DNA from: JADGGM01 sp027307005
Lineage (GTDB): Bacteria > Gemmatimonadota > Gemmatimonadetes > Gemmatimonadales > Gemmatimonadaceae
Assembly: GCA_035455745.1 (NCBI GenBank)
Contig: DATIEP010000036.1
Span: 124,001-188,000 of the forward strand
Direction: 5' to 3'
DNA length: 64,000 bases
The notes beneath the pieces are model-generated. The model saw only the letters and a program-made list of their open reading frames with translations, was not told the DNA's origin and did no database searches. Positions 43,448 to 51,240 of the stretch are shown here, one piece after another; within the stretch, counting starts at the first letter, position 1; each line of letters opens with the position of its first letter. Position numbers and translations under genes: made by a program.

Positions 43448-44940
43448 CGAGCGCGCAACCCGTGCCGGCCGCCCGCGCCGGGTTCGCACCGCCGATGCCG
43501 GAGATCGGCGAGCGCGGCAGCGACGGCTACATTCGCAAGGTCGGACGCGAGCTGCTCATGGCGGTGTACGGTGCGCTCCGCACGGTCAAGATGTACCCGC
43601 CCGACAACCCGGTGGTGCAGAAGGCGCTCGAGGATCTCGTCCGCCTCACGAACGACGTGTGGCGGCGCGAGCGGGACGTGGACATCCGCGTGACCGGGGA
43701 ATTCATCTTCATCAACGGCACGCGCCTCCGGCTCGACCTCGACAACTACGCGACGTTCAGCCGCATCATCTCGGCCTTTCGCGAGTCGGGCGCCGGCGTG
43801 TGCCGGGTGCGCGGCGACACGACGACGCGCGACTGGGTGGTGTTCCTCACCGTGCTGCAGCAGCCGGAGCAGGGCGACCCGGACGGGCGCCTGCATGCGT
43901 TAGGCACGAAGCTCGCCGACGCCAACGTCGGCGTCTTCGAGCTCGGACCGTTCTCGGCGGCCGACGCGGCCGACGCGGCCAGCCAGATGCAGGCCAAGGA
44001 AGCGGCGAAGCGCACCTACGCGCAGTCGGTCTCGGTGACCAAGGACGTCATCAACTCCGTGCGCATGGGCCGGAGCCCGAACATCAAGAAGATCAAGCGC
44101 GTCGTGCAGGGCATCGTCGATCAGATCCTGAACGAAGAGACGTCGCTCATCGGGCTGACGACGCTGCGCGACTACGACGAGTACACGTTCACCCACAGCG
44201 TGAACGTCTGCATTTTCTCCGTTGCGTTAGGACGCAAGCTCGGTCTCACCAGGCTCCAGCTGTACGATCTGGGCGTCGGCGCGTTGATGCACGATGTCGG
44301 CAAGGCACGCGTACCGCTCGAGATTCTCAACAAACCCGGATCGCTCAACGAAGACGAGTGGCGGACGGTGTGCAACCACCCGTGGATGGGCGTGCTGCAG
44401 CTCTTCCAGATGCGCGGCCAGAACGACATCCCCTACCGCGCGATGGTCGTTGCGTTCGAGCACCACAAGAAGACGGACCTGAGCGGCTATCCGCGCCACG
44501 TTAGGCCGCGCGAGCTGAGCATCTACAGCAGAGTGGTGGCCGTGTCCGACTCGTTCGATGCCGCCACGTCGCGGCGCGCCTACCAGACCGTTCCGCTCAC
44601 GCCCGCCGACGTGCTCCAGGAGATGCGCATCAACCCGCACCGCGGCATGGACCAGGTGCTGGTGAAAGCATTCATGAGTCTCGTCGGCCACTATCCGGTG
44701 GGCACGCTGGTCGTGCTCGATACGTTCGAGCTCGCGCTGGTCCATGCGGCCAGCCCCTCCCCGGATTCGATCTCGCGCCCTATCGTAAAGGTCGTCAGCG
44801 ACGAGCGCGGCAACGTGCTCTTCCCGGGCACGCTCGTGGATCTCACCGAACGGGATGCCGGCGGCGTGTTCAAGCGCACGATCATCAAAGTGGCAGATCC
44901 CGACCGCTATGGTATCCGCGTCAGCGACTACTACATCTGA
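43444..44940 (+). CDS. HD-GYP domain protein with a variant GYP motif
   Basis: The C-terminal half (about 255-430) is a HD-GYP domain, the type that hydrolyses cyclic di-GMP. The metal pair His283-Asp284 lies in MHDVGKARVP. The signature that normally reads HHExxDGxGYP is here HHKKTDLSGYP (340-350), with Lys for Glu and Leu for Gly, so activity is uncertain. The N-terminal 140 residues carry the module shared with the preceding HEAT protein. A short beta-rich tail follows the HD-GYP domain. The stop lies 32 bases inside trpA. Confidence 0.85.
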   Translation: MTSAQPVPAARAGFAPPMPEIGERGSDGYIRKVGRELLMAVYGALRTVKMYPPDNPVVQKALEDLVRLTNDVWRRERDVDIRVTGEFIFINGTRLRLDLDNYATFSRIISAFRESGAGVCRVRGDTTTRDWVVFLTVLQQPEQGDPDGRLHALGTKLADANVGVFELGPFSAADAADAASQMQAKEAAKRTYAQSVSVTKDVINSVRMGRSPNIKKIKRVVQGIVDQILNEETSLIGLTTLRDYDEYTFTHSVNVCIFSVALGRKLGLTRLQLYDLGVGALMHDVGKARVPLEILNKPGSLNEDEWRTVCNHPWMGVLQLFQMRGQNDIPYRAMVVAFEHHKKTDLSGYPRHVRPRELSIYSRVVAVSDSFDAATSRRAYQTVPLTPADVLQEMRINPHRGMDQVLVKAFMSLVGHYPVGTLVVLDTFELALVHAASPSPDSISRPIVKVVSDERGNVLFPGTLVDLTERDAGGVFKRTIIKVADPDRYGIRVSDYYI

Positions 44941-45718
44941 CCCGATTGCTCATACCTTCGCCGCGCTGGCCGAGCAGCGGCGCAAAGCACTCGTTGCCTA
45001 CATCACCGCCGGACACCCGGACCGCGCACGATCGCTGGCGCTGATTCGCGCCATCGTGCGTGCCGGGGCCGATATCATCGAAGTCGGTGTGCCATTCTCG
45101 GATCCGTTGGCTGACGGTCCGACCATCCAGGCCAGTTCGCAAACGGCGCTCGCCAACGGCATGACGTTCGACGGAGCGCTCGACCTCATCGGCGAAGCGG
45201 CCGTCGACGTTCCGATGGTCGTGTTCACGTACCTCAACCCGCTGCTCGCGGCAGGCAAGGACGCGCTCGATCGCGCGGCGCGCGCCGGAGCGAGCGGGTT
45301 GCTGCTCACCGATCTGCCGGTGGGCGCCGACCCGGAGCGGGAGGCGCGGATCGCGGCCGGACCGCTCGCGTTCATTCGGCTGGTGGCGCCGACGACGCCC
45401 GCAGACCGCATGGCCGACATCGCGCGACACGGCAGCGGGTTCGTGTATCTCATCAGTCGGTTAGGCGTCACCGGCGCGCGGGACGACATTGCTGCCGACC
45501 TGCCGGCCACGATCGCTCGCCTCCGCTCCGCCGCGTCGCTGCCGATCTGTGTCGGCTTCGGCATCGCTCGCCCCGAGGAGGCGGTGGCCATTGGACGCCT
45601 GGCCGATGGCATCGCGGTGGGCAGCGCGCTCGTTCGACACGCGGAGGAGAGCGTGGATGCGGCGGCGGCGTTCGTCGCATCGCTCCGCGCCGCGCTCGAC
45701 GCCGACGTCCGTCGATGA
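44909..45718 (+). CDS. trpA: Tryptophan synthase alpha chain
   Basis: This enzyme cleaves indole-3-glycerol phosphate and passes indole to TrpB. Family blocks are AYITAGHPD, EVGVPFSDPLADGPTIQ (catalytic Glu), the GLLLTDLP catalytic Asp loop, YLISRLGVTG and the phosphate-binding VGFGIARPEEA. ATG 44909 gives 269 residues and lies inside the HD-GYP gene. No other standard start fits between that ATG and the conserved HTFAALAEQ helix. It ends the trp run. Confidence 0.93.
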   Translation: MVSASATTTSDPIAHTFAALAEQRRKALVAYITAGHPDRARSLALIRAIVRAGADIIEVGVPFSDPLADGPTIQASSQTALANGMTFDGALDLIGEAAVDVPMVVFTYLNPLLAAGKDALDRAARAGASGLLLTDLPVGADPEREARIAAGPLAFIRLVAPTTPADRMADIARHGSGFVYLISRLGVTGARDDIAADLPATIARLRSAASLPICVGFGIARPEEAVAIGRLADGIAVGSALVRHAEESVDAAAAFVASLRAALDADVRR

Positions 45719-45763
45719 CCCGCCACTCGGCCTGACGGCTCTCCCTCGAATCCCATCGATGCC

Positions 45764-46282
45764 ATGATTGTCCGCCTCTCGTTCCTGGGCGCGCTCGCGC
45801 TCGCCTCGCTGGTCACGGTGTCCGCGTCGGCGCAGTACGCGCACCCGCGCGGCCAGCCCATCGATGGCATCGCGTGCGACGCGCTCGAGGGACAGCGCAT
45901 CCACATTCACCAGCACCTGGCGATCTACGATCACGGGAAAGCGGTGGGCGTGCCGTACGACGTGGGCCGGCCGCGCGACGTCCCCTGCCTGTACTGGCTG
46001 CACACGCACACGCCGGATGGCATCATCCACATCGAAGCGCCGGTGAACCGGTCGTTCACGTTAGGCAATTTCTTCGACGTGTGGGTGCAGCCGCTGAGCC
46101 GGACCGAGGCGGCGAGCGCCGAGCTCGAGCCGGGCGAGCAGATGCGGGTGTGGGTGGATGGGAAGCCGTACGCCGGCGACCCGCGGGCCATCGCGCTCGG
46201 CGACCACACAGACATCGTGATCGAGGTCGGGCCGCCGTTCGCCACGCCGCGGCCGTTCACGGCGTGGAACGGCGCGCAGTGA
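45764..46282 (+). CDS. Secreted His-rich protein, possible metal binder
   Basis: A 23-residue signal peptide (SLVTVSASA cleavage area) is followed by a compact domain of about 145 residues. Two histidine clusters stand out: IHIHQHLAIY near residues 46-55 and WLHTHTPDGIIHIE near 84-97. FTLGNFFDVW comes next. Similar sequences with the same HxHxHL and WLHTH pattern occur as hypothetical secreted proteins in several bacterial phyla. I know of no assigned function. The pattern suggests transition-metal binding in the periplasm. It is alone, 45 bases after trpA and convergent with the NFACT gene. Confidence 0.7.
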   Translation: MIVRLSFLGALALASLVTVSASAQYAHPRGQPIDGIACDALEGQRIHIHQHLAIYDHGKAVGVPYDVGRPRDVPCLYWLHTHTPDGIIHIEAPVNRSFTLGNFFDVWVQPLSRTEAASAELEPGEQMRVWVDGKPYAGDPRAIALGDHTDIVIEVGPPFATPRPFTAWNGAQ

Positions 46283-46289
46283 TGAGCGC

Positions 46290-47729
46290 CTAACGCGCGT
46301 CGCGCAGGGCCCGCTCGAGCGCTTCGTCGGGGCGCACCATCAGGGTGCGCTCCTCGCGCAGGATCACCGTGCCGGGCGCCGCGCCGCGCGGTTTGCGCAC
46401 GTGCTTGCGCCGCGTCCAGTCGACCGGCACCACCGCGGACCCGCGCGCCTTGCTGTGCCAGGCGGCGAGCACCGCGGCTTCGCGGAGGTCGCGGGCAGGC
46501 GGGGCATCGGCGCTGCTCCAGCGGAGCACGACGTGGGCGCCGGCCGCGTCGCGCGCGTGCAGCCACACGTCGTTGGGCGCGGCGGCGCCGAAGGTGAGCG
46601 CATCGTTCGACGCGGCGCCGCGACCGACCCAGATCGCCAGGCCGCCGGACGACCGGTACGTCCGATAGGGCAGCCGCGGCGCGGCGCCGGGCGACCGGCC
46701 CGCGGCCGGACGGCCGCGCGCGCCTAACTCGGTTGGGCGTCCGGGCGGCGGGCCGGCCGCGGCTGCCGCGAGGCGCGCCGGCAGCAGCGCCAGCGCCCGC
46801 TCCTTCGACCGCGCATCGGCGTAGAGGCGCTCCGCCGCCTCCTTCGCCCGCTCGCGCGCCCGCGGCGCAACCGGCCACTCGACGCCGCCGGGCAAGGACA
46901 CCACCGCCGGCGCGGGAACGTCGCCCATGGCGACGAGCGCATCGGCCGCGGCGCGCACCTCCGCCGCGTCGCGCGCGCGGTCGAGCTCCCCGCGCATCCG
47001 TTCGATTGCGCGCCGCCGCCGCGCATCGCCCACCACCGTCGCCGGCGCCTCCGGAGCGGCGACCGCGCCGGAGTCGAGCAGCGAGCCGACGAGCGCCGCA
47101 TCATCGCAGAACGGAAACGGCACGAGCCGCTCGCCGCACCGCGCCGGACGAGCGGGCGCATCCGAACACATCAGGTGGTAGCGTTCCACGGCGTCAGCCG
47201 GATGCGCGATCATCCAGGACGCGATGATCGAGCTCATCCAGCGGCCGCCGAGGAGCGTTGCGGTGTCGCCGGCGCGCGCGGCGGCGGCGAGGGCGTCGTC
47301 GCTCAGCACGGGACGCGGCTCGACGCGCGGCGGAAGCTCGGCGCCGACCGCCTCGAGCTTCGCGCCACCGGCGTCGCGCAGCACAGCCCCGCGGGCGCGC
47401 GGCAGCGAGCTCAGGACGAGATCGGCGCGTCGATCCTCCGAGCCCTTGAAGCGCCCCGGGCGAACCAGCTCCACGACAATCCGGCGATCATCGAGCGGTG
47501 CGCGTACCGCACGCACCGTCCAGCCGCGCATGACGCCGCGCGCCCGCTCGAGCGGGCCGCCATCCACTGCTCGGACGTCATCGTGGTCGAGCTCGAACCG
47601 TACCGTCCGGCCATCTACGCCAACGAATACGGCACGCGCGTCGCGATCAAAGCGGCAGCCGTCGATGCGGCGGCCGCGCCATCGCGCGTCCAGCTCGCGC
47701 GCGAGATGCCGAGCGGTCAGGCTGTCCAC
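46290..47729 (-). CDS. NFACT-family protein (RqcH-like ribosome quality control)
   Basis: The 479 residues match the NFACT group (bacterial RqcH, formerly fibronectin-binding protein). An NFACT-N domain covers about 1-170 (SLTARHLARELDARWRGRRI; an acidic-Arg DDRRIV fits the conserved DR pair). HhH and coiled-coil parts are unusually short and Ala/Arg-rich. The NFACT-R domain (about 355-440) shows the strong NDVWLHARDAAGAHVVLR. RqcH adds alanine tails to peptides on split 50S subunits. The usual length is near 570, so this is a compact version. The start is GTG 47729, and the TAG stop is part of a GTTAGGC word. Confidence 0.85.
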   Translation of the reverse strand: MDSLTARHLARELDARWRGRRIDGCRFDRDARAVFVGVDGRTVRFELDHDDVRAVDGGPLERARGVMRGWTVRAVRAPLDDRRIVVELVRPGRFKGSEDRRADLVLSSLPRARGAVLRDAGGAKLEAVGAELPPRVEPRPVLSDDALAAAARAGDTATLLGGRWMSSIIASWMIAHPADAVERYHLMCSDAPARPARCGERLVPFPFCDDAALVGSLLDSGAVAAPEAPATVVGDARRRRAIERMRGELDRARDAAEVRAAADALVAMGDVPAPAVVSLPGGVEWPVAPRARERAKEAAERLYADARSKERALALLPARLAAAAAGPPPGRPTELGARGRPAAGRSPGAAPRLPYRTYRSSGGLAIWVGRGAASNDALTFGAAAPNDVWLHARDAAGAHVVLRWSSADAPPARDLREAAVLAAWHSKARGSAVVPVDWTRRKHVRKPRGAAPGTVILREERTLMVRPDEALERALRDAR

Positions 47730-47739
47730 GACGCGAGGT

Positions 47740-47768
47740 TTGACACGCGCGGACGATGCCCGTACGTT
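47740..47768 (+). promoter_or_regulatory. Putative folK-pan operon promoter
   Basis: TTGACA (47740-47745) and TACGTT (47763-47768) are 17 bases apart, and the folK ATG follows 16 bases later. The predicted leader is about ten bases, too short for a normal ribosome-binding site. Confidence 0.55.
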
Positions 47769-47784
47769 CCGGCGCTGTCAACAG

Positions 47785-48210
47785 ATGCGTGACATCGCCT
47801 ACATCGCGCTCGGATCCAACCTGGGCGACAGAGCCGGATATCTGGCCTTCGCCCGCGCGCGGCTTGCGGCGCTTCCGGGAAGCCGTCTCCTCGACGCATC
47901 TTCCGTGGAAGAAACCACCCCGTTGGGAAACATCCCGCACGGCGGTGGACCGTACCTCAACCAGATGGTCGCGCTCGAAACGACGCTCGCGCCCCACGTG
48001 CTGCTCGACGCCCTGCACGAAATCGAGCACGAGGCAAAGCGCGAACGCACGATCCGGTGGGGACCGCGGACACTGGACTTGGATATCGTCATGTTCGACG
48101 CGCAGACCGTTTCCGATCCGGATCTCACCGTCCCGCACCCGGGCTTGGGCCACCGCGATTTCTGGGACCGCGAGCTGGCCGAGCTCAAAGCGAAGGCGGG
48201 CGATCGATGA
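47785..48210 (+). CDS. folK: 2-amino-4-hydroxy-6-hydroxymethyldihydropteridine diphosphokinase
   Basis: HPPK activates the pterin for folate synthesis by transferring pyrophosphate from ATP. The 141 residues show YIALGSNLGDR at the start, ETTPLG, YLNQMVALET and the signature RWGPRTLDLDIVMFD with the metal-binding DLD, followed by VPHPGL. ATG 47785 is close behind a predicted promoter. The stop overlaps the panB ATG. folC is in another run of this window, while folP and folB are absent. Confidence 0.93.
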   Translation: MRDIAYIALGSNLGDRAGYLAFARARLAALPGSRLLDASSVEETTPLGNIPHGGGPYLNQMVALETTLAPHVLLDALHEIEHEAKRERTIRWGPRTLDLDIVMFDAQTVSDPDLTVPHPGLGHRDFWDRELAELKAKAGDR

Positions 48211-49040
48211 GCAGCGAAGGCGGACCATCGCAGTCGAGCGCCAAGCGCGTCGGCATTCGCGACGTGCGCGCGCGGAAGGGTCGAGCCGAGAAGCTGGTCG
48301 TGCTCACTGCGTACGACGCGTTGTTTGCGCGGCTCGTCGATGAGAGCGGCGTCGACATCGTGCTCGTGGGCGATTCGGCCGGCACCGTGTTGTTGGGCTA
48401 CGAGACGACGATTCCGGTGACACTCGACCAGATGATCCACCACGCGGCGGCCGCGCGCCGCGGCGTGAAGCGGGCGCTGCTCACCGTGGACATGCCGTTT
48501 CTCACCTACCAGGTGAGCGCCGAGCAAGCCGTGACCAACTGCGGCCGGGTGATGCAGGAGTCGGGCGCCGACAGCGTGAAGCTGGAGGGCGGCGGCGCCG
48601 ATGTGCTGCGCGCCATCCGGGCGGTGACCGGCGTCGGCATCCCGGTCATGGGCCACCTGGGCTACACGCCGCAGTCCGAGCATTCGTTAGGCAGGAGCCG
48701 CGTGCAGGGACGCGAGGAGCGCGAGGCGGCGGCGTTGGTCGAGCAGGCCAGGCGTGTCGAGGATGCGGGCGCGTTCGCGATCGTGCTCGAGCTCATTCCT
48801 GCTGCGCTGGCCTGCGCGGTGACCGACGCCGTGACGGTGCCGACGATCGGTATCGGCGCCGGCGCGGGCTGCGACGGACAGGTGCTCGTGCTGCACGACA
48901 TGCTGGGCCTCAACGATCGGTTCACTCCCAAATTCCTCAAGCGCTACGCGACGCTTGCCGAAGACGTGCGGTCTGCCGTGCGCCGATTCGGTGACGACGT
49001 GCGCGCCGGCCGCTATCCCGATGACGACCATAGCTTCTAG
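48207..49040 (+). CDS. panB: 3-methyl-2-oxobutanoate hydroxymethyltransferase
   Basis: This enzyme makes ketopantoate, the first committed step to pantothenate and CoA. The 277 residues form a TIM barrel with LTAYDALFARLVDESGVD, VGDSAGTVLLGYE, SVKLEGG and MGHLGYTPQ. The catalytic Glu block VLELIPAALA and IGIGAGAGCDGQVLV follow. ATG 48207 overlaps folK, and the stop TAG ends one base before the panC ATG. Confidence 0.96.
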   Translation: MSSEGGPSQSSAKRVGIRDVRARKGRAEKLVVLTAYDALFARLVDESGVDIVLVGDSAGTVLLGYETTIPVTLDQMIHHAAAARRGVKRALLTVDMPFLTYQVSAEQAVTNCGRVMQESGADSVKLEGGGADVLRAIRAVTGVGIPVMGHLGYTPQSEHSLGRSRVQGREEREAAALVEQARRVEDAGAFAIVLELIPAALACAVTDAVTVPTIGIGAGAGCDGQVLVLHDMLGLNDRFTPKFLKRYATLAEDVRSAVRRFGDDVRAGRYPDDDHSF

Positions 49041-49041
49041 C

Positions 49042-49890
49042 ATGCGGATCATAGATCGGATTGCTGCGCTGCGCAGCGCGCTCGCGGAGCCGCGGCGCCG
49101 CGGGCAAGCCGTGGCGCTCGTCCCGACGATGGGCTACCTGCACGAAGGACATCTGCAACTCGCCGACGAAGCGCGACGCCATGCGGCAGTCGTGGTGATG
49201 AGCGTCTTCGTGAATCCCATGCAGTTCGGGCCGCACGAGGACTACACCCGCTATCCGCGCGACCTCGAGGGCGACGCGATGAAAGCCGAGCGCCGCGGGG
49301 TGGATGTGTTGTTCGCGCCGCCGGTCGAGGAGATGTATGCAGGCGACCGCACGGTGGTGGTGACACCGCTCAGCCTGGCCGATCGGTGGGAAGGCGCGGC
49401 GCGGCCGGGCCATTTCACCGGCGTGCTCACGATCGTGTCCAAGTTGTTCAACATCGTGCAGCCAACGGTTGCCGTGTTTGGACAGAAGGACATTCAGCAA
49501 GCGACGCTCATTCGATCGCTGACGCGGGAGCTGGATTTCGGCGTGCGCATCGTCGTGGCCCCGACGGTGCGGGAGCAGGACGGGCTGGCGATGTCGAGCC
49601 GGAACGCGTATCTGTCGAACGAGGAGCGGAAGCGGGCGCTGGTGTTGTATCGGACGCTGCGCGGCATCGCCGACGCGTTCGACGGCGGGCAGTACGACGC
49701 CGTGGAGCTGGAGCAGTTAGGCTGGGAGATTCTGGCGACCGAGCCGGAGGTGCAAGTGGACTACCTGGCCATCGTGGACCCGACGCGGCTCGAGCCCGTC
49801 GCGGTCGCGGAGCAGGGCACGATCGTCGCGATCGCGGCGCGTGCGGGGACGACACGCCTCATCGACAACGTCATCCTCGGCGGCACGTGA
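49042..49890 (+). CDS. panC: Pantothenate synthetase
   Basis: This enzyme joins pantoate and beta-alanine with ATP. The 282 residues have VPTMGYLHEGHLQL near residue 30 (with the family HxGH), VFVNPMQFGPHEDYTRYPR, a FGQKDIQQ block and the KMSKS-like MSSRNAYLS. ATG 49042 is used; ATG 49021 in the same frame would lie inside panB. The stop overlaps the GTG of the GlmU-like gene. panD and panE are not visible. Confidence 0.95.
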   Translation: MRIIDRIAALRSALAEPRRRGQAVALVPTMGYLHEGHLQLADEARRHAAVVVMSVFVNPMQFGPHEDYTRYPRDLEGDAMKAERRGVDVLFAPPVEEMYAGDRTVVVTPLSLADRWEGAARPGHFTGVLTIVSKLFNIVQPTVAVFGQKDIQQATLIRSLTRELDFGVRIVVAPTVREQDGLAMSSRNAYLSNEERKRALVLYRTLRGIADAFDGGQYDAVELEQLGWEILATEPEVQVDYLAIVDPTRLEPVAVAEQGTIVAIAARAGTTRLIDNVILGGT

Positions 49891-50717
49891 CGTGGAGTGC
49901 CGTCGTCGCAGCGCTTGATGACGGCGATACGTTCCGGTCGCGCGTCAGCGTCTACCTGCATCCGTTAGCCGGCCGGCCGATCGTCTGGCACGTCGTGCGC
50001 GCGCTGGAGACGGTGTCTCCGGCGCCGGGGCTGGTGCGCGTACTGCATCGCGCGAACACGATGTTCGCCATGCCGGAGACGTCGGTGCCGCTGATGATGG
50101 ACCCGATTCCGGACGGCCAGGAGCTGATCGCGCTGCGTGCGGCGGTGACGGCGCCCGGGGTCTGCGTGCTCATGGATGGCGCGTCTCCGTTAGTCGCGCC
50201 GGCGACGATTGCGCGGCTGTTGCGGGCCGGCGAGGGCGGGATCGCCGGGCTGCCGGATGCGCAGGCCGACGGGCGCTACATCGCCGTGGGCGGCGAGGGG
50301 CCGGCGCTGGCGTCGGCGGAAGATCCGCGGCAGCCCGCGGGCGCGGTGCGCATCGCCGCGACGTCGCCCGATGAGTTGATCCGCGTCCTCGACCGCCACA
50401 CGCTCGCCGACGCATCGGTTGCCTTACGGAACCGGTTGGTGCGCAAGCACGAAGCGGCGGGGGTGAGCTTCGTCCTGCCCGAGACCACGTGGGTCGATGC
50501 CGACGTCCGGATCGGCGCCGACAGCGTGATCTATCCGGGCGCGGTGCTCGAGGGACAGACCGAGATCGGCAGCGAGTGCGTGATCGGCCCGTACACGCGC
50601 ATCGTCGATGCGTCGATCGGACGCGGGGCGGAGCTCAAGGGGTGGAACTACGTCGCGCGCACCAGCATCCGGAACCACGCCGTCCTCGAGCCGTATGTGC
50701 GACGCGGCTTCGATTGA
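49887..50717 (+). CDS. Degenerate GlmU-like protein (nucleotidyltransferase-like plus short left-handed beta-helix)
   Basis: The 276 residues look like a shortened GlmU. The N-terminal 190 residues keep HPLAGRPIVWHVVRALE, but the preceding loop, normally LAAGxGTRMxSxxPKVL, reads AALDDGDTFRSRVSVYL. The glycine-rich triphosphate loop and the catalytic Lys are therefore gone. The metal block reads MDGASPLV instead of the usual GDVPLL type. From residue 193 hexapeptide repeats follow (VDADVRIGADSVIYPG, IGPYTRIVDASIG), and the protein ends where GlmU's acetyltransferase active site would begin. Neither GlmU reaction is expected. It may be structural or regulatory. GTG 49887 overlaps the panC stop. 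Confidence 0.75.
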   Translation: MTWSAVVAALDDGDTFRSRVSVYLHPLAGRPIVWHVVRALETVSPAPGLVRVLHRANTMFAMPETSVPLMMDPIPDGQELIALRAAVTAPGVCVLMDGASPLVAPATIARLLRAGEGGIAGLPDAQADGRYIAVGGEGPALASAEDPRQPAGAVRIAATSPDELIRVLDRHTLADASVALRNRLVRKHEAAGVSFVLPETTWVDADVRIGADSVIYPGAVLEGQTEIGSECVIGPYTRIVDASIGRGAELKGWNYVARTSIRNHAVLEPYVRRGFD

Positions 50718-51240
50718 GCTGCCGGGGTGGGCGCAGGTGACGGCGGCGCGGCGCGAGCACATCGCGCGCGTGACCGCGCTGCTCATCCGTTGGGCGCACG
50801 CCCTTGGCCTAACGGAGGAGGCGTGCCGGGCCTGGCGCGACGCCGGCATGTGGCACGATGCGATGCGCGACGCGGGCGAGGCCGAGCTCCGCGCGTGGGC
50901 CCGGGACGGCACGCTGCCGGTCGGGCTGCTGCACGGACCGGCGGCGGCCAACCGCCTCGCGCACGACGGCGAGTCGCGGCGCGATGTGATCGAAGCGATC
51001 CGGTGGCACACGATCGGATCCGACGCCTGGGGGCAGACGGGGCGCGCGCTGTACATGGCCGACTATCTCGAGCCCGGCCGCGCGTTCTCGCGCGCCGACC
51101 GGGCGTATCTCGCGGCGCAGGTGCCGGTCGATTTCGACGGCACGTTCCGGCAGGTCGTCCGGCATCGCCTCGACTGGTCGTTGCGGGAAGGACACGAGCT
51201 GTACCCGACGGCGGTGGCGTTATGGAACTCGGTCCGATGA
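50695..51240 (+). CDS. yqeK: YqeK-type HD hydrolase (diadenosine tetraphosphatase family)
   Basis: This 181-residue HD-domain protein matches YqeK, a symmetric Ap4A hydrolase of some bacteria. It shows the REHIARVTALLIRWAHALGL helix, the metal pair in MWHDAMRDAG and the family's AIRWHTIGSDAW. The late ALYMADYLEPGR block is also present. ATG 50695 lies 23 bases inside the GlmU-like gene. The LytR_C gene follows with an overlap. In many bacteria yqeK is followed by rsfS, which is not seen here. Confidence 0.87.
   Translation: MCDAASIELPGWAQVTAARREHIARVTALLIRWAHALGLTEEACRAWRDAGMWHDAMRDAGEAELRAWARDGTLPVGLLHGPAAANRLAHDGESRRDVIEAIRWHTIGSDAWGQTGRALYMADYLEPGRAFSRADRAYLAAQVPVDFDGTFRQVVRHRLDWSLREGHELYPTAVALWNSVR

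Noticed and set aside
44947..45718. ATT start for trpA
   Set aside because: ATT 44947 would remove the overlap with the HD-GYP gene but is a very rare start. ATG 44909 gives a normal length.
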